Assembly (NCBI GenBank): GCA_041397645.1 | Contig: JAWKWE010000004.1 | Location: 1,116,001 to 1,180,000 of the forward strand | DNA length: 64,000 bases | Source: Hyphomicrobiaceae bacterium | GTDB lineage: Bacteria > Pseudomonadota > Alphaproteobacteria > Rhizobiales > Hyphomicrobiaceae | Reading direction: 5' to 3' | Shown here: positions 7,952-16,531 of the stretch, one piece after another | Layout of the letters: each line of letters starts with the position of its first letter | Numbering within the stretch: the stretch's first letter is position 1 | Program-made: the position numbers and the translations under genes | The notes under the pieces: model-generated | Told to the model about the DNA's origin: nothing | Database searches by the model: none | Seen by the model: the letters and a program-made list of their open reading frames with translations, nothing else

Positions 7952-9799
7952 CTAAGGCGAAGCAGTCGAACCGACCGCCGACGCATCGACCTTCCAGACC
8001 CTAAAGAGACTGTGAGGGTTTTCTAGCGGCACGGGCAGCAGAAACGCCGGCGCTTTGTTGGCAACGAGGGCGGCACGCAGTGTCCCACGCCATTGCGCTC
8101 CAGAAACAAACGGATCATCCAGACCCGTGCACGTGACGACGTAGGTCACTTTCCGGTCTTTGAGAATTTTTGCGGCTTGCTTGCTATTGCGCGCAGCGAA
8201 GATGCGGTGGTTGGCAATGATCGCGTCGGCGATGCGATGATAGGGGGCGGACAAGACGTTATGTTCGGTAAGCGCAACGATGTAGGCGCCAAGATCAATG
8301 CGAGCAGCGATAAGTCCGGGTGGCAGAACGGCGAGGTCGGAAATCGCGCTATTGTGCAGGCAGGCTTCCGGAGGAACGGAAGCCGCGCTCATGATCGTCT
8401 CAGGACGAATCTGCGCATCAAGTGCCTTTGATCCCTGAAGCAGAAACGCTTGGCTCGCCAGGACAGCGGCACCGGCTTGGATCGTGCCAGAGCTAAGGCT
8501 CGTGGAGCCCGGCATCCGTGCAATGACGAGCGCAAGTGGCAGGGTGACCAGAAAGCTCGCGTAGCTTGTGTATTTGTATTGCCAGCAGGCGCACAGCACG
8601 AAGACCGTCGCTGCAAGAGCAAGAAATAACGAGTGTGCTGAGCGATCCTCACGATAAAGTTTCCAAGCGGCGGCAAGTCCCAGCCCGTAGTAGATGAGAA
8701 GTCCGACAGACTGTTCCAGATTGCCGCTCAAGGCATCCACCAAGATGGAACGGTTTTCGCCAATCGTCGCAAACCAGATCGGGAAGATGTCTTTTGGTAG
8801 CTGCGCCAGCGGGCCAGCAAGACACTTGGGTTCCAGAAAGCCATAAGCCGCGACGCCTGCCATGCCCGCCACCGCGGTAACTCCGATGATGCGCATCAGG
8901 CTCCAACGGTCGGCATGAGCAAGCGCAGTGCGCGCGCCGACGCCTCCGATGACGACGAGCGCGACCATGTTGAGCGAGATTGCGTCGCAACGCACGTCAA
9001 GCCAGCGATCCGGCGGAATGGTTGCAACGAAGCAAAGCGCGAAGACCCCAGCAAGACCGTCGAGGTAGCTGCGGGCATATGGCGAGGTGTTGTCGTCGAT
9101 CATGCCCCAGGCGAGGACGATGAGGGATAACGCCGCTACCGGCGCGAGTGCCTCGTAACCGACGGCAAGTGCCAGCCCGCACAAGGCTCCCGCGCCCGCC
9201 CATCGTTTGGATCTTGGTGGGAAAGCACGGATCAACAAGGTGGCGATGATCGTTGCTGCGATCATGACGTTGTGGTGATCGATGCGTCCGTTCGCAAATT
9301 GATAAAGGCCGAGAGGGCACATCGCCACCAACGCGAGGGTGATCAGCGCGGCAGAGCGGCCGCTTAGGGCTTCGGCTGCGCGTGCCATGGCGTAGAGAAG
9401 GGGAGCGAGCACGACCAGAGGCCAGACCGCACGGGTGGCCAATTCAGCCGTGTCGGCTGGCATAACGAGTTCGAACGAAGCGAGCATCAGCGCGATCGGT
9501 GCGTCGATCAGGCGAGACCAGTGCCATAACATGCCGGCTTCTCCGCCCATGCGCGGCGTCCACAGGTCAAACCAGGGTTTGCCTGCAAGCAGGTCGCGCA
9601 CCTGAACGAGACGCGCCGCGTCATCCATGTCGCCGAGGTAATCGCCCATGGCGAGGCCAGCGCTGAGCCACTGGCGCAGCGCGATAAATGTAAAGGCTAC
9701 GAGCCACCAGACCCATAGGGGTGGGCCCGCAAGCCGTGCAAGCGGGGAGACGGAGGCCGATTTCTCGCTGGCCGATTTTTCAAAGGCGAGGCTTCGCAT
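7952..9799 (-). CDS. GT-C-fold (STT3-like) multi-spanning membrane protein, putative lipid-linked glycosyltransferase
   Basis: The product has 615 residues, about a dozen hydrophobic segments in the first 450 and a soluble C-terminal domain of about 150. After the first helix the large outer loop carries GDMDDAARLVQ (residues 56-66) and later GRIDHHN (171-177). Acidic residues in the first loop and a His/Asp motif a few helices on are what GT-C enzymes such as STT3/PglB/AglB and their relatives show. I infer a transferase that uses a polyprenyl-phosphate sugar at the periplasmic face; donor and acceptor are unknown. AGGGAG fits the second of two adjacent ATGs, so I start at 9799; 9802 is the alternative. 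The gene is divergent from a UGM-like flavoprotein and gtrA. Confidence 0.62.
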   Translation of the reverse strand: MRSLAFEKSASEKSASVSPLARLAGPPLWVWWLVAFTFIALRQWLSAGLAMGDYLGDMDDAARLVQVRDLLAGKPWFDLWTPRMGGEAGMLWHWSRLIDAPIALMLASFELVMPADTAELATRAVWPLVVLAPLLYAMARAAEALSGRSAALITLALVAMCPLGLYQFANGRIDHHNVMIAATIIATLLIRAFPPRSKRWAGAGALCGLALAVGYEALAPVAALSLIVLAWGMIDDNTSPYARSYLDGLAGVFALCFVATIPPDRWLDVRCDAISLNMVALVVIGGVGARTALAHADRWSLMRIIGVTAVAGMAGVAAYGFLEPKCLAGPLAQLPKDIFPIWFATIGENRSILVDALSGNLEQSVGLLIYYGLGLAAAWKLYREDRSAHSLFLALAATVFVLCACWQYKYTSYASFLVTLPLALVIARMPGSTSLSSGTIQAGAAVLASQAFLLQGSKALDAQIRPETIMSAASVPPEACLHNSAISDLAVLPPGLIAARIDLGAYIVALTEHNVLSAPYHRIADAIIANHRIFAARNSKQAAKILKDRKVTYVVTCTGLDDPFVSGAQWRGTLRAALVANKAPAFLLPVPLENPHSLFRVWKVDASAVGSTASP

Positions 9800-9863
9800 C
9801 ATGCGCTCCCTGGGGAGCAACGACCTTAGTGCCGCCCTCCTTGCGCTCGCGTAAACAAACGCG

Positions 9864-9931
9864 CTGAAGTGGTGAACGATGGGTTAATTCGGCGCAGCAA
9901 ACACTTCAGTCTTTCTTCATCGTTCACCACT
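9864..9931. promoter_or_regulatory. overlapping inverted repeats between the divergent glycan genes
   Basis: A perfect 14-bp inverted repeat (agtggtgaacgatg, 9868-9881, with 9918-9931) overlaps a second, 8-bp one (ctgaagtg, 9864-9871, with cacttcag, 9902-9909). They share bases 9868-9871, so only one stem can form fully at a time. The element lies 65 bases from the start of the GT-C gene and about 85 bases before the flavoprotein start. It could be an operator for a dimeric regulator or an RNA switch in the flavoprotein leader. Confidence 0.5.
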
Positions 9932-10015
9932 AGCCTGACGGTGTCGGTTGCGTATCGCGGACCTTGGTCAACACAGTCCGAAGCCGGCATTGGGGCGAAT
10001 GTGCAGGCGACTCTT

Positions 10016-11536
10016 ATGACTGATTGTGATGTGCTCATCGTTGGAGCGGGACCGGCGGGGCTGACCGCGTCGTACCTCCTCACCAAGAAGGGTGTTTCCA
10101 CGACTGTCATCGAGGCGGATCCCGTCTACGTCGGGGGCATCAGCCGCACAGCAACCTACAAAGATTTTCGCTTTGACATCGGCGGCCACCGCTTCTTCTC
10201 CAAGTCGAAGGAGGTCGTGGATCTTTGGAACGAGATCCTGCCGCAGGATTTTATAGATCGTCCGCGCATGTCGCGGATCTACTACGCTGGCAAATACTAT
10301 TCGTATCCGCTGAAGGCTTTTGAGGCGCTCGGCAATCTGGGTGTCGTCGAGAGCGCGATGTGCGTGATGTCGTTCCTGTACAAGCAGGCGTTCCCCAACG
10401 AGAAGCCGGAAACCTTTCACGAATGGGTCTCAAACCAGTTCGGCGAGCGGTTGTTCTCGATCTTCTTTAGAACCTACACTGAAAAAGTGTGGGGCATGAG
10501 CTGTGACGAGATCTCGGCTGACTGGGCTGCGCAACGCATCAAGGGCCTCGACCTTTGGTCGGCCATGGCAAATGCGTTGCGTAATTCGGTTAAGCCAAAG
10601 GGCGTCAAGGATGGCACCTCAGCCCACGACGGCGAGATCATCAAAACGCTGATCGAAAGCTTCAAGTATCCGCGGCTCGGCCCGGGAATGATGTGGGACG
10701 AAGCTGCGCGCAAGACGCGAGAGCAGGGCGGCACCATCCATATGGGCACGAAACTGTTGGCGCTGACGTTCAATGACGATCAAGCGCGCTGGACCGTCAC
10801 CGCGCAGCGCGAGGATGGCGAAGTCCTTCAGTTCCGCGCCAAGCATGTTATTTCGTCGGCACCCATTCGCGAGTTGGTTCAGGCTTTCACCGATAAGCCC
10901 TTGTGCGCATCTGCGGCACAGGCCCTGCGCTACCGCGATTTCATCACAGTGGCCATCGTGGTCGATAAGCCCGATCTCTTTCCAGACAACTGGATCTACA
11001 TCCACGAGCCGAGCGTCAAGGTCGGGCGCATCCAGAACTTCCGCTCCTGGTCGCCGGAAATGGTCCCCGATGAGCGCCTCGCCTGCCTGGGGCTGGAATA
11101 CTTCTGCTTCGAGGGCGATGGGCTTTGGACGGCACCTGACGGAGACCTGCTCGATCTCGCCAGAAACGAGCTTGCCGCGATCGGTCTCGCCCAGAAGAAA
11201 GAATGCATCGATGGCTGCGTAGTGCGACAGAAGAAGGCTTATCCGGTCTACGACGAGGACTACAAGTTCAACGTCGAGACAATCCGCAGCGAGCTGGCTG
11301 AGAAATATCCCACGCTGCATTTGGTCGGCCGCAACGGCATGCACAAATATAACAATCAAGACCACGCGATGATGACGTCTATGCTGACGGTGGAGAATAT
11401 CATCGCCGGCGAAAACATCTACGACATCTGGTGTGTGAACGAGGATGCCGAGTATCACGAAGCCGGCAACGCCAGCGCGCAGGAGGCCTTGAAGAGCGTG
11501 CGCTTGGTGCCGCGGAAAATCGGCTCTGCTGCATGA
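10016..11536 (+). CDS. FAD-dependent amine-oxidase/UDP-galactopyranose mutase-like protein (506 aa)
   Basis: The N-terminus has the FAD-binding Rossmann motif VLIVGAGPAGLTASYLL (residues 6-22) followed by the glycine-rich GGISRT and DIGGHRFFSKS segments typical of protoporphyrinogen-oxidase/UGM-like flavoproteins. The middle contains TYTEKVWGM, as in this branch of NAD(P)-binding UGM-like proteins, and the C-terminus GRNGMHKYNNQDHAM returns to the flavin. True UGMs are shorter (about 370-400), so the sugar substrate is uncertain. The frame stays open 49 codons further upstream, but the ATG at 10016 begins exactly before the Rossmann strand. The stop overlaps the gtrA start (ATGA), so the two are translated together. 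Confidence 0.75.
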   Translation: MTDCDVLIVGAGPAGLTASYLLTKKGVSTTVIEADPVYVGGISRTATYKDFRFDIGGHRFFSKSKEVVDLWNEILPQDFIDRPRMSRIYYAGKYYSYPLKAFEALGNLGVVESAMCVMSFLYKQAFPNEKPETFHEWVSNQFGERLFSIFFRTYTEKVWGMSCDEISADWAAQRIKGLDLWSAMANALRNSVKPKGVKDGTSAHDGEIIKTLIESFKYPRLGPGMMWDEAARKTREQGGTIHMGTKLLALTFNDDQARWTVTAQREDGEVLQFRAKHVISSAPIRELVQAFTDKPLCASAAQALRYRDFITVAIVVDKPDLFPDNWIYIHEPSVKVGRIQNFRSWSPEMVPDERLACLGLEYFCFEGDGLWTAPDGDLLDLARNELAAIGLAQKKECIDGCVVRQKKAYPVYDEDYKFNVETIRSELAEKYPTLHLVGRNGMHKYNNQDHAMMTSMLTVENIIAGENIYDIWCVNEDAEYHEAGNASAQEALKSVRLVPRKIGSAA

Positions 11537-12009
11537 TCTCCGCTTCTGATAGAGCGCCGCACGCCATTGCGCCCGGCTCTGGGATTGCGGAGTTGGTGGC
11601 GCGCCGACCTTCGGTGGTCGAACAGATTATCCGCTATGCCTGTGTCAGTGCGCTCGCGTTGGGGCTCGATTTCACGGTTTTTCTGCTGCTCACCCACTTC
11701 TCGGCGATGTCGCCTGCGACCGCAGGAGCGACCGGATACAGCCTCGGTCTTGTGTTGCACTATGTTCTGTCGGTGCGTTTCGTCTTCGATGCTGATGCCT
11801 CGCTCAAGACGCGTCGACGGTTGTTTGGGGAATTTGTGGCCAGTGGTTTATTCGGCGTCTTTGCGACGTGGGCCGTGATCCATCTCGCGACGGGAACTCT
11901 AGGAATGGGCTCTGTGCCCGCGAAAGGACTTGCTGTGATCATCAGTTTCGCTGCGGTATTCATCATCCGTCGCTCGATCATTTTTGCGGCGCGCACGCGG
12001 TCACGCTAA
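11533..12009 (+). CDS. GtrA-like membrane protein (158 aa)
   Basis: The 158-residue protein has four hydrophobic segments between about residues 30 and 145 and the GtrA family layout: a first segment YACVSALALGLDFTVFLLL, then YSLGLVLHYVLSVRFVFD and basic loops. GtrA proteins are thought to help move or stabilise polyprenyl-phosphate-linked sugars at the membrane in O-antigen glucosylation and wall glycosylation. The start codon overlaps the stop of the UGM-like gene by four bases. With the divergent GT-C protein it points to a small glycan-modification set. No GT2 enzyme that would charge the lipid is in the window. Confidence 0.8.
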   Translation: MISASDRAPHAIAPGSGIAELVARRPSVVEQIIRYACVSALALGLDFTVFLLLTHFSAMSPATAGATGYSLGLVLHYVLSVRFVFDADASLKTRRRLFGEFVASGLFGVFATWAVIHLATGTLGMGSVPAKGLAVIISFAAVFIIRRSIIFAARTRSR

Positions 12010-12045
12010 ACGCGTCCGATCAAGATTCGGATTGTAGCCATTGAA

Positions 12046-12075
12046 AAAGCCGCTGGAGTCGCCAGCGGCTTTCTC
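12046..12075 (+). terminator. bidirectional Rho-independent terminator
   Basis: The stem agccgctgg / ccagcggct (9 bp, loop 5) has A on the left and T on the right, between the convergent gtrA-like gene and the small secreted protein gene. Confidence 0.8.
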
Positions 12076-12102
12076 GTTAGTCGGGTGTCGAGGGACGATG
12101 TC

Positions 12103-12384
12103 CTAGTACCAGCGGCAGCGGCGAACGCCCCACTTGTTTTTCCAGCAGCGGTGCGATGTGCAAGCGACGCGGCCAACTCCGGGCACGTGACGGTGGACAT
12201 CCGTGAAGCCGCGCCGGCAGGTGCGATGCCAGCCATGGGTTTTGGCGACCATTGTCTGTTCGGCGGAGATCGACTTCATCACGCCGAGAGAGCCGCTGGG
12301 CGCGGCCGTGGCTGGAACGATAGCTGAACCCGCAATCGCTGCGGCAAGCACAGCAACACCAAGTGCAATACCAGAAAACCGCAT
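12103..12384 (-). CDS. small secreted Cys/His/Trp-rich protein (93 aa)
   Basis: A signal peptide (residues 1-28, ending ATAA) precedes a 65-residue mature part. Its last 45 residues contain four Cys, six His and four Trp (HGWHRTCRRGF, VHRHVPGVGRVACTSHRC, WKNKWGVRRCRWY). The regular Cys spacing suggests two disulfides. AAGGAG lies 9 bases before the ATG. I do not recognise a named family. It sits 130 bases downstream of a copper-type ATPase on the same strand, so a metal-related role is possible but unproven. Confidence 0.7.
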   Translation of the reverse strand: MRFSGIALGVAVLAAAIAGSAIVPATAAPSGSLGVMKSISAEQTMVAKTHGWHRTCRRGFTDVHRHVPGVGRVACTSHRCWKNKWGVRRCRWY

Positions 12385-12514
12385 AGGAAAAGCTCCTTCC
12401 CGTTGATCGTGCGTTTACCGATGGATGCTCCATAGAAGTCCATTGCGACAAACAAGCGGCGCTCCCTGGGCGACCGCGGACGGGAAGCTGGCAGATTGGC
12501 GGCTCGCCCGCAAC

Positions 12515-14899
12515 TTACGGAACCGTACGGCCGAGCCTCAATGCGTTCGTAATCACCGAGACAGATGACAGGCTCATGGCCAGCGCCGCAATCATCGGGG
12601 AGAGCAGAACGCCAAAGATCGGATAAAGAACGCCAGCCGCAATGGGTACGCCGAGGGCGTTGTAGCCGAACGCAAAGCCGAGGTTCTGCCTGATATTGGC
12701 GACGGTGGCGGCGGCCAAGCGGCGAGCTCTGACGAGACCGTTGAGATCGCCCTTCGGCAGCGTGATGCCGGCGCTTTCGATAGCGACGTCGGCTCCAGTG
12801 CCCATAGCAACGCCAGAGTCGGCGGTTGACAGGGCGATAGCATCGTTGATGCCGTCGCCAGCAAACGCAACGGTGCGACCACGCGTTTTGAGCTCCGATA
12901 TGAGACGCGATTTTTGGGCTGGTAGAAGTCCCGCGTGGACTTTTCCGATACCCAGTTCGTGAGCGACCGCTTGCGCCGTTTCCTGACGGTCGCCGGTTGC
13001 CATCACAATATCGAGGCCGAGCGATTTCAGCTCGCCAATCGCGGCGCGCGCTTGCGGTTTCACTTTATCGGAAACCGACAGCAAGCCCGCTAGCTTGCCG
13101 TCGATGGCGATAAACAGCGGTGTTTGTCCCAATGTCGCGAGGCGCTCAGCCTGTTCTTGAGTTGCCGCAACGTCAACGCCAAGCTCAGCCATCAATCTGG
13201 CGTTCCCCGCCGCAACGTGCCGGCCTGAAATATCCGCGCGTGCGCCTTGCCCGGTAACGGCAGTGAAGTTCTGCGCATCAGAAAGCGTCAATCCGCGCTC
13301 GCGCGCCCCCGCCACGATCGCCGCGGCAATCGGATGCTCGCTCTCCTGTTCAAGACTGGCAGCCAGCGATAACAGCTCTGCCTCAGGAAATCCGGTGGAG
13401 ACAATATCTGACAGTACAGGCCGCCCCTCGGTCAGGGTGCCCGTCTTATCGAGAACAAGCGTGTCCGACTTTGCGAAAGCTTCGAGAGCTTCGGCGTTGC
13501 GTATCAGGATGCCTTCGCGTGCGCCTCTACCGGTCGCGACCATCACCGAGATCGGCGTTGCAAGGCCAAGGGCGCACGGACAGGCGATGATGAGAACTGA
13601 CACCGCCGCCACGATGGCGTGAGCAAGACGCGGGTCGGGCCCAAATGCCATCCATGCGAGAAACGCGAGGACCGCAACGGAGACGACGGCTGGGACGAAA
13701 TAGCGTGCAACGCGGTCGGCTAAGTTCTGTAGCGGTGCACGGCTGCGCTGAGCTTCCGAAACCATGGCGACGATTCGAGATAGAACGGTCTCGGATCCGA
13801 TCGCGCGCGCTTCCATTACGAAGGAGCCGGACGTATTCATCGTGCCGCCGGTCACATGATCGCCTGGCGATTTATCGACCGGAAGCGACTCGCCCGAGAG
13901 CAGAGACTCATCAATTGTGGAGTGGCCAGAAGTGATCACGCCATCGACCGGAATTGCCGCGCCGGGCCGGATTCGAATCCGGTCGCCGTGCAGGATGTTG
14001 GCCAGCGGGACTTCGCGTTCACCCCCGTTTGGGAGCACGCGAAGTGCTGTCTTGGGCGTGAGGTCGAGCAAGGCGCGCAGAGCGTCGCCCGTGCGCGCGC
14101 GTGCGCGCAACTCAAGAACTTGTCCAAGAAGAACGAGGACGATGATAACAGCCGAGGCTTCGAAGTAGACCGGCACGGTTCCCCCGTGGCCGCGCATGGC
14201 AGGCGGGAAAAGTCCCGGCGCTGCGACGGCGACAAGGCTATAAAGGAACGCCGCGCCAGTGCCGAGCGAGATGAGCGTCCACATGTTGGGGCTGTTGTTT
14301 CGGATCGACGCGATGCCGCGTTCAAAGAAGGGCTGGGCGCACCACAGCACCACGGGCGCTGCAAGAAGCAACTCGACGAACTGGCTGCCGCGCGGACCGA
14401 ACCAATTCATCACCGGTAAGCCGAGGTGCGCGCCCATCGACAGCACGAATAGCGGAATCGTAAAAATTGCGCCCACCTTCAGCCGGTGGAGGAAGTCCGT
14501 AAGTTCGGGATTGTCTCCGGCCTCCGCATCTGGCACGCCCATCGGCTCCAGAGCCATGCCGCACTTGGGACAAGTGCCGGGCCCCTCCTGGATGATTTCG
14601 GGATGCATCGGGCAGGTGTAGAGCTTCTTGCCGTCGCCAGCATTCGCAGCCGCCATTTTGCGGACGACTTTGCGGTCGGGATCGATGTAGTGCTCGGGGT
14701 CAGCGGCAAATCTCTCTTGGCATTTCTTGCCGCAGAAATGATAGGTGACGCCGTCGTAGTCGAACGAAGGCTTACCGGCGTGGAGGTCGACGCTCATGCC
14801 GCATACCGGATCAATAGCGTGGTCAGCGCTGTTGGCGCTGTGGTGTGCGCCGTTCGTGGCGTGGACGGGGTGGGCGGACTTCTTGAAAAGCTCGGACAT
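12515..14899 (-). CDS. heavy-metal (copper-type) translocating P1B ATPase with N-terminal YHS and heavy-metal-binding domains
   Basis: The protein has about 794 residues. In order it carries a YHS domain (DPVCGMSVD to YHFCGKKCQERF, about 30-75), a heavy-metal-binding domain (YTCPMHPEI, CPKCGMALEP, about 95-125) and the P1B core: the metal site CPC in IACPCALGLATP, the phosphorylation site DKTGT, SEHPIAAAI and GDGINDAIAL. CPC plus these domains fits export of copper(I) from the cytoplasm, although silver is possible. The classical HMA domain is absent and is replaced by YHS plus HMBD. I start at the ATG of MSELFKK; a TTG at 14959 is in frame but poorer. No copper regulator gene adjoins it. Confidence 0.9.
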   Translation of the reverse strand: MSELFKKSAHPVHATNGAHHSANSADHAIDPVCGMSVDLHAGKPSFDYDGVTYHFCGKKCQERFAADPEHYIDPDRKVVRKMAAANAGDGKKLYTCPMHPEIIQEGPGTCPKCGMALEPMGVPDAEAGDNPELTDFLHRLKVGAIFTIPLFVLSMGAHLGLPVMNWFGPRGSQFVELLLAAPVVLWCAQPFFERGIASIRNNSPNMWTLISLGTGAAFLYSLVAVAAPGLFPPAMRGHGGTVPVYFEASAVIIVLVLLGQVLELRARARTGDALRALLDLTPKTALRVLPNGGEREVPLANILHGDRIRIRPGAAIPVDGVITSGHSTIDESLLSGESLPVDKSPGDHVTGGTMNTSGSFVMEARAIGSETVLSRIVAMVSEAQRSRAPLQNLADRVARYFVPAVVSVAVLAFLAWMAFGPDPRLAHAIVAAVSVLIIACPCALGLATPISVMVATGRGAREGILIRNAEALEAFAKSDTLVLDKTGTLTEGRPVLSDIVSTGFPEAELLSLAASLEQESEHPIAAAIVAGARERGLTLSDAQNFTAVTGQGARADISGRHVAAGNARLMAELGVDVAATQEQAERLATLGQTPLFIAIDGKLAGLLSVSDKVKPQARAAIGELKSLGLDIVMATGDRQETAQAVAHELGIGKVHAGLLPAQKSRLISELKTRGRTVAFAGDGINDAIALSTADSGVAMGTGADVAIESAGITLPKGDLNGLVRARRLAAATVANIRQNLGFAFGYNALGVPIAAGVLYPIFGVLLSPMIAALAMSLSSVSVITNALRLGRTVP

Positions 14900-15037
14900 G
14901 GGCTTCGCTTGGGCCTCATGAAGTGACGCGGGAGCAGGATCGACCAAGGCATTGGCCAAGTCACAAGCCTAACGCCCTTCTCCCATAAATGGGCTGAGTA
15001 GCGTCAAATTGCCAACCTCGTTTGAAGGGAGGTGTTC

Positions 15038-15883
15038 TCAGGCTCGTTCAAAAGCCGCCACTTCGGGCCAGAACACGCGCGCAACGCGGCTGATATCGGC
15101 GGGGTCTCCGGTGGTCAGGAGTGTGAGCCGTCCACCGTCGCTGCCTTCCAGATAACTGGGGCGCCGGTGCAGATAGTCCTCGAAGCTGTCAGCCACCACC
15201 TCCGGCTGCGATAGGATCCGCGTGAACGGAGGCAGGTGGCGACGGAACAGGTGCTCCACGAGCGGGAAGTGCGTGCAGCCAAGGATGGCGCGGTGGGGCG
15301 GAATGCTGCCCGCCTGGGCGAGCACGCCCGCGACACCCTCGGCAACGAGCCGATCAAGCTCGTCCGCCGGTCTTTCCGCTTCGATTGCGCCTGCCAGTTC
15401 CGAGCAGATCTGCTGAATGACCGTCACCTTGGGACAGCGCTTGCGGATCTCCTCGGGAAAGACGCCCGAACTGATTGTGCGTGTGGTGCCAAACACCGCG
15501 ATGGTGTCGGTATTGTACTTTTGCGGATACTGTGGCGAGGTGACGGCCCACGGGGTTTGCGTGGCAGCCTCGACGGTCGGCGCGACAATGCCCAGCACGT
15601 TATGCGTACCCGCCCACGCGCTAAAAGGGAGCCATTGCTGCTGCAGGGTGCGCAGAGCGACGGCTGTTGCCGTATTGCAGCCCAGAAGCACAAGCTTGGC
15701 TCCGCGACGGTAGAGGTCCTCAACGGCGTTGCGCGTCAGATCCACGACCTCATCGGAGGGGCGGTTGCCGTAGGGAACGTTTGCGTGATCCGCCAGGTAA
15801 ACAAAGTCGGCATGCCTGAAACGCGAGACAAGCTCGCGCAGCACCGTGAGGCCCCCCAGGCCAGAATCAAAGACGCCGATCAT
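15038..15883 (-). CDS. murI: glutamate racemase
   Basis: The 281-residue protein starts MIGVFDSGLGGLTVL, the diagnostic N-terminus. The two catalytic cysteines are in LGCNTATAVAL (about residue 75) and ILGCTHFPL (about 195), and YGNRPS is also conserved. It makes D-glutamate for peptidoglycan in the cytoplasm. The frame is open for another 146 codons upstream, but that stretch has no family similarity and overlaps the divergent gene at 16152, so I reject it. No clear ribosome site precedes the ATG. Confidence 0.95.
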   Translation of the reverse strand: MIGVFDSGLGGLTVLRELVSRFRHADFVYLADHANVPYGNRPSDEVVDLTRNAVEDLYRRGAKLVLLGCNTATAVALRTLQQQWLPFSAWAGTHNVLGIVAPTVEAATQTPWAVTSPQYPQKYNTDTIAVFGTTRTISSGVFPEEIRKRCPKVTVIQQICSELAGAIEAERPADELDRLVAEGVAGVLAQAGSIPPHRAILGCTHFPLVEHLFRRHLPPFTRILSQPEVVADSFEDYLHRRPSYLEGSDGGRLTLLTTGDPADISRVARVFWPEVAAFERA

Positions 15884-16151
15884 GAGCGCGAGTGTGTGCC
15901 CTTGCTGCCGGTCTAGTGTCAACGGTCCCGAAAGCGCTCCTGTGGCGCGCGAGCCCACAAACCCGTGGGCTTGGGTACAGCCCCCGCGCCATTTCGCACT
16001 CGCGAGGCGAGTTTGCCTCGGTTGGCTGTTGATCGTTGTTTCGTGTGGCCTAAGAGGCCATGATGGCATGACGTTCGGTGTATTTTTAATCTTAGAACGG
16101 CGTTTCGTCGCCGGCGAGGGTCTGCTGGCCGCAGCGCCGCGAGAGCTGCCA

Positions 16152-16445
16152 ATGATTACGCTCGATGATTGCATTGCATTGTGTGGATTGTCAGAGGAGG
16201 AGGTGCTGGCCATTGCCGAGCACGAGCACATTCCCGAGATCGCTGCCACCGAGTTGGCCGAATACCTTTTGATGCGCGACAAGGGCCCGGAGAAAATCGG
16301 CGCCATGATCGTCGATGACATTCGCGAGGCACAAAAGTCCGGCGACCGTGCCCACGTCGTCAGTCTTCTGCATGTTCTGCATCACTTTTTGCGCAAGTAT
16401 CCCGAGGCCAGCCCCGGCGCTCATCCCTGGAGCAGCGCAATGTAA
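16152..16445 (+). CDS. small conserved hypothetical protein (97 aa)
   Basis: The 97-residue, acidic and mostly helical protein begins MITLDDCIALCGLSEEEVLAIAEHEHIPEIAA and continues with a second helical part (VVSLLHVLHHFLRKYPEA) rich in His. There is no signal peptide or membrane segment. Small proteins of this kind occur widely in Hyphomicrobiales without an assigned function. The frame is open upstream into the murI leader, but the ATG at 16152 gives the plausible N-terminus. It is divergent from murI and convergent with fabI. Confidence 0.65.
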   Translation: MITLDDCIALCGLSEEEVLAIAEHEHIPEIAATELAEYLLMRDKGPEKIGAMIVDDIREAQKSGDRAHVVSLLHVLHHFLRKYPEASPGAHPWSSAM

Positions 16446-16478
16446 TGCACCGCGAATGGCGTGGGGCCTAGAAACGAA

Positions 16479-16504
16479 ACGGGCCCGCGCAATCGCGAGC
16501 CCGT
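16479..16504. terminator. hairpin between convergent genes, weak terminator candidate
   Basis: acgggc / gcccgt with an inner cgcg / cgcg after one mismatch and a 4-base loop. No T run follows on either strand, so termination is uncertain. Confidence 0.35.
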
Positions 16505-16531
16505 ATGAATGAGTGTTGGACGCTCGAGGCG

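Noticed and set aside
15884..16321. An N-terminal extension of murI by 146 codons
   Set aside because: It has no family similarity, overlaps the divergent small gene at 16152, and the ATG at 15883 begins exactly with the conserved MIGVFDSGLGG.
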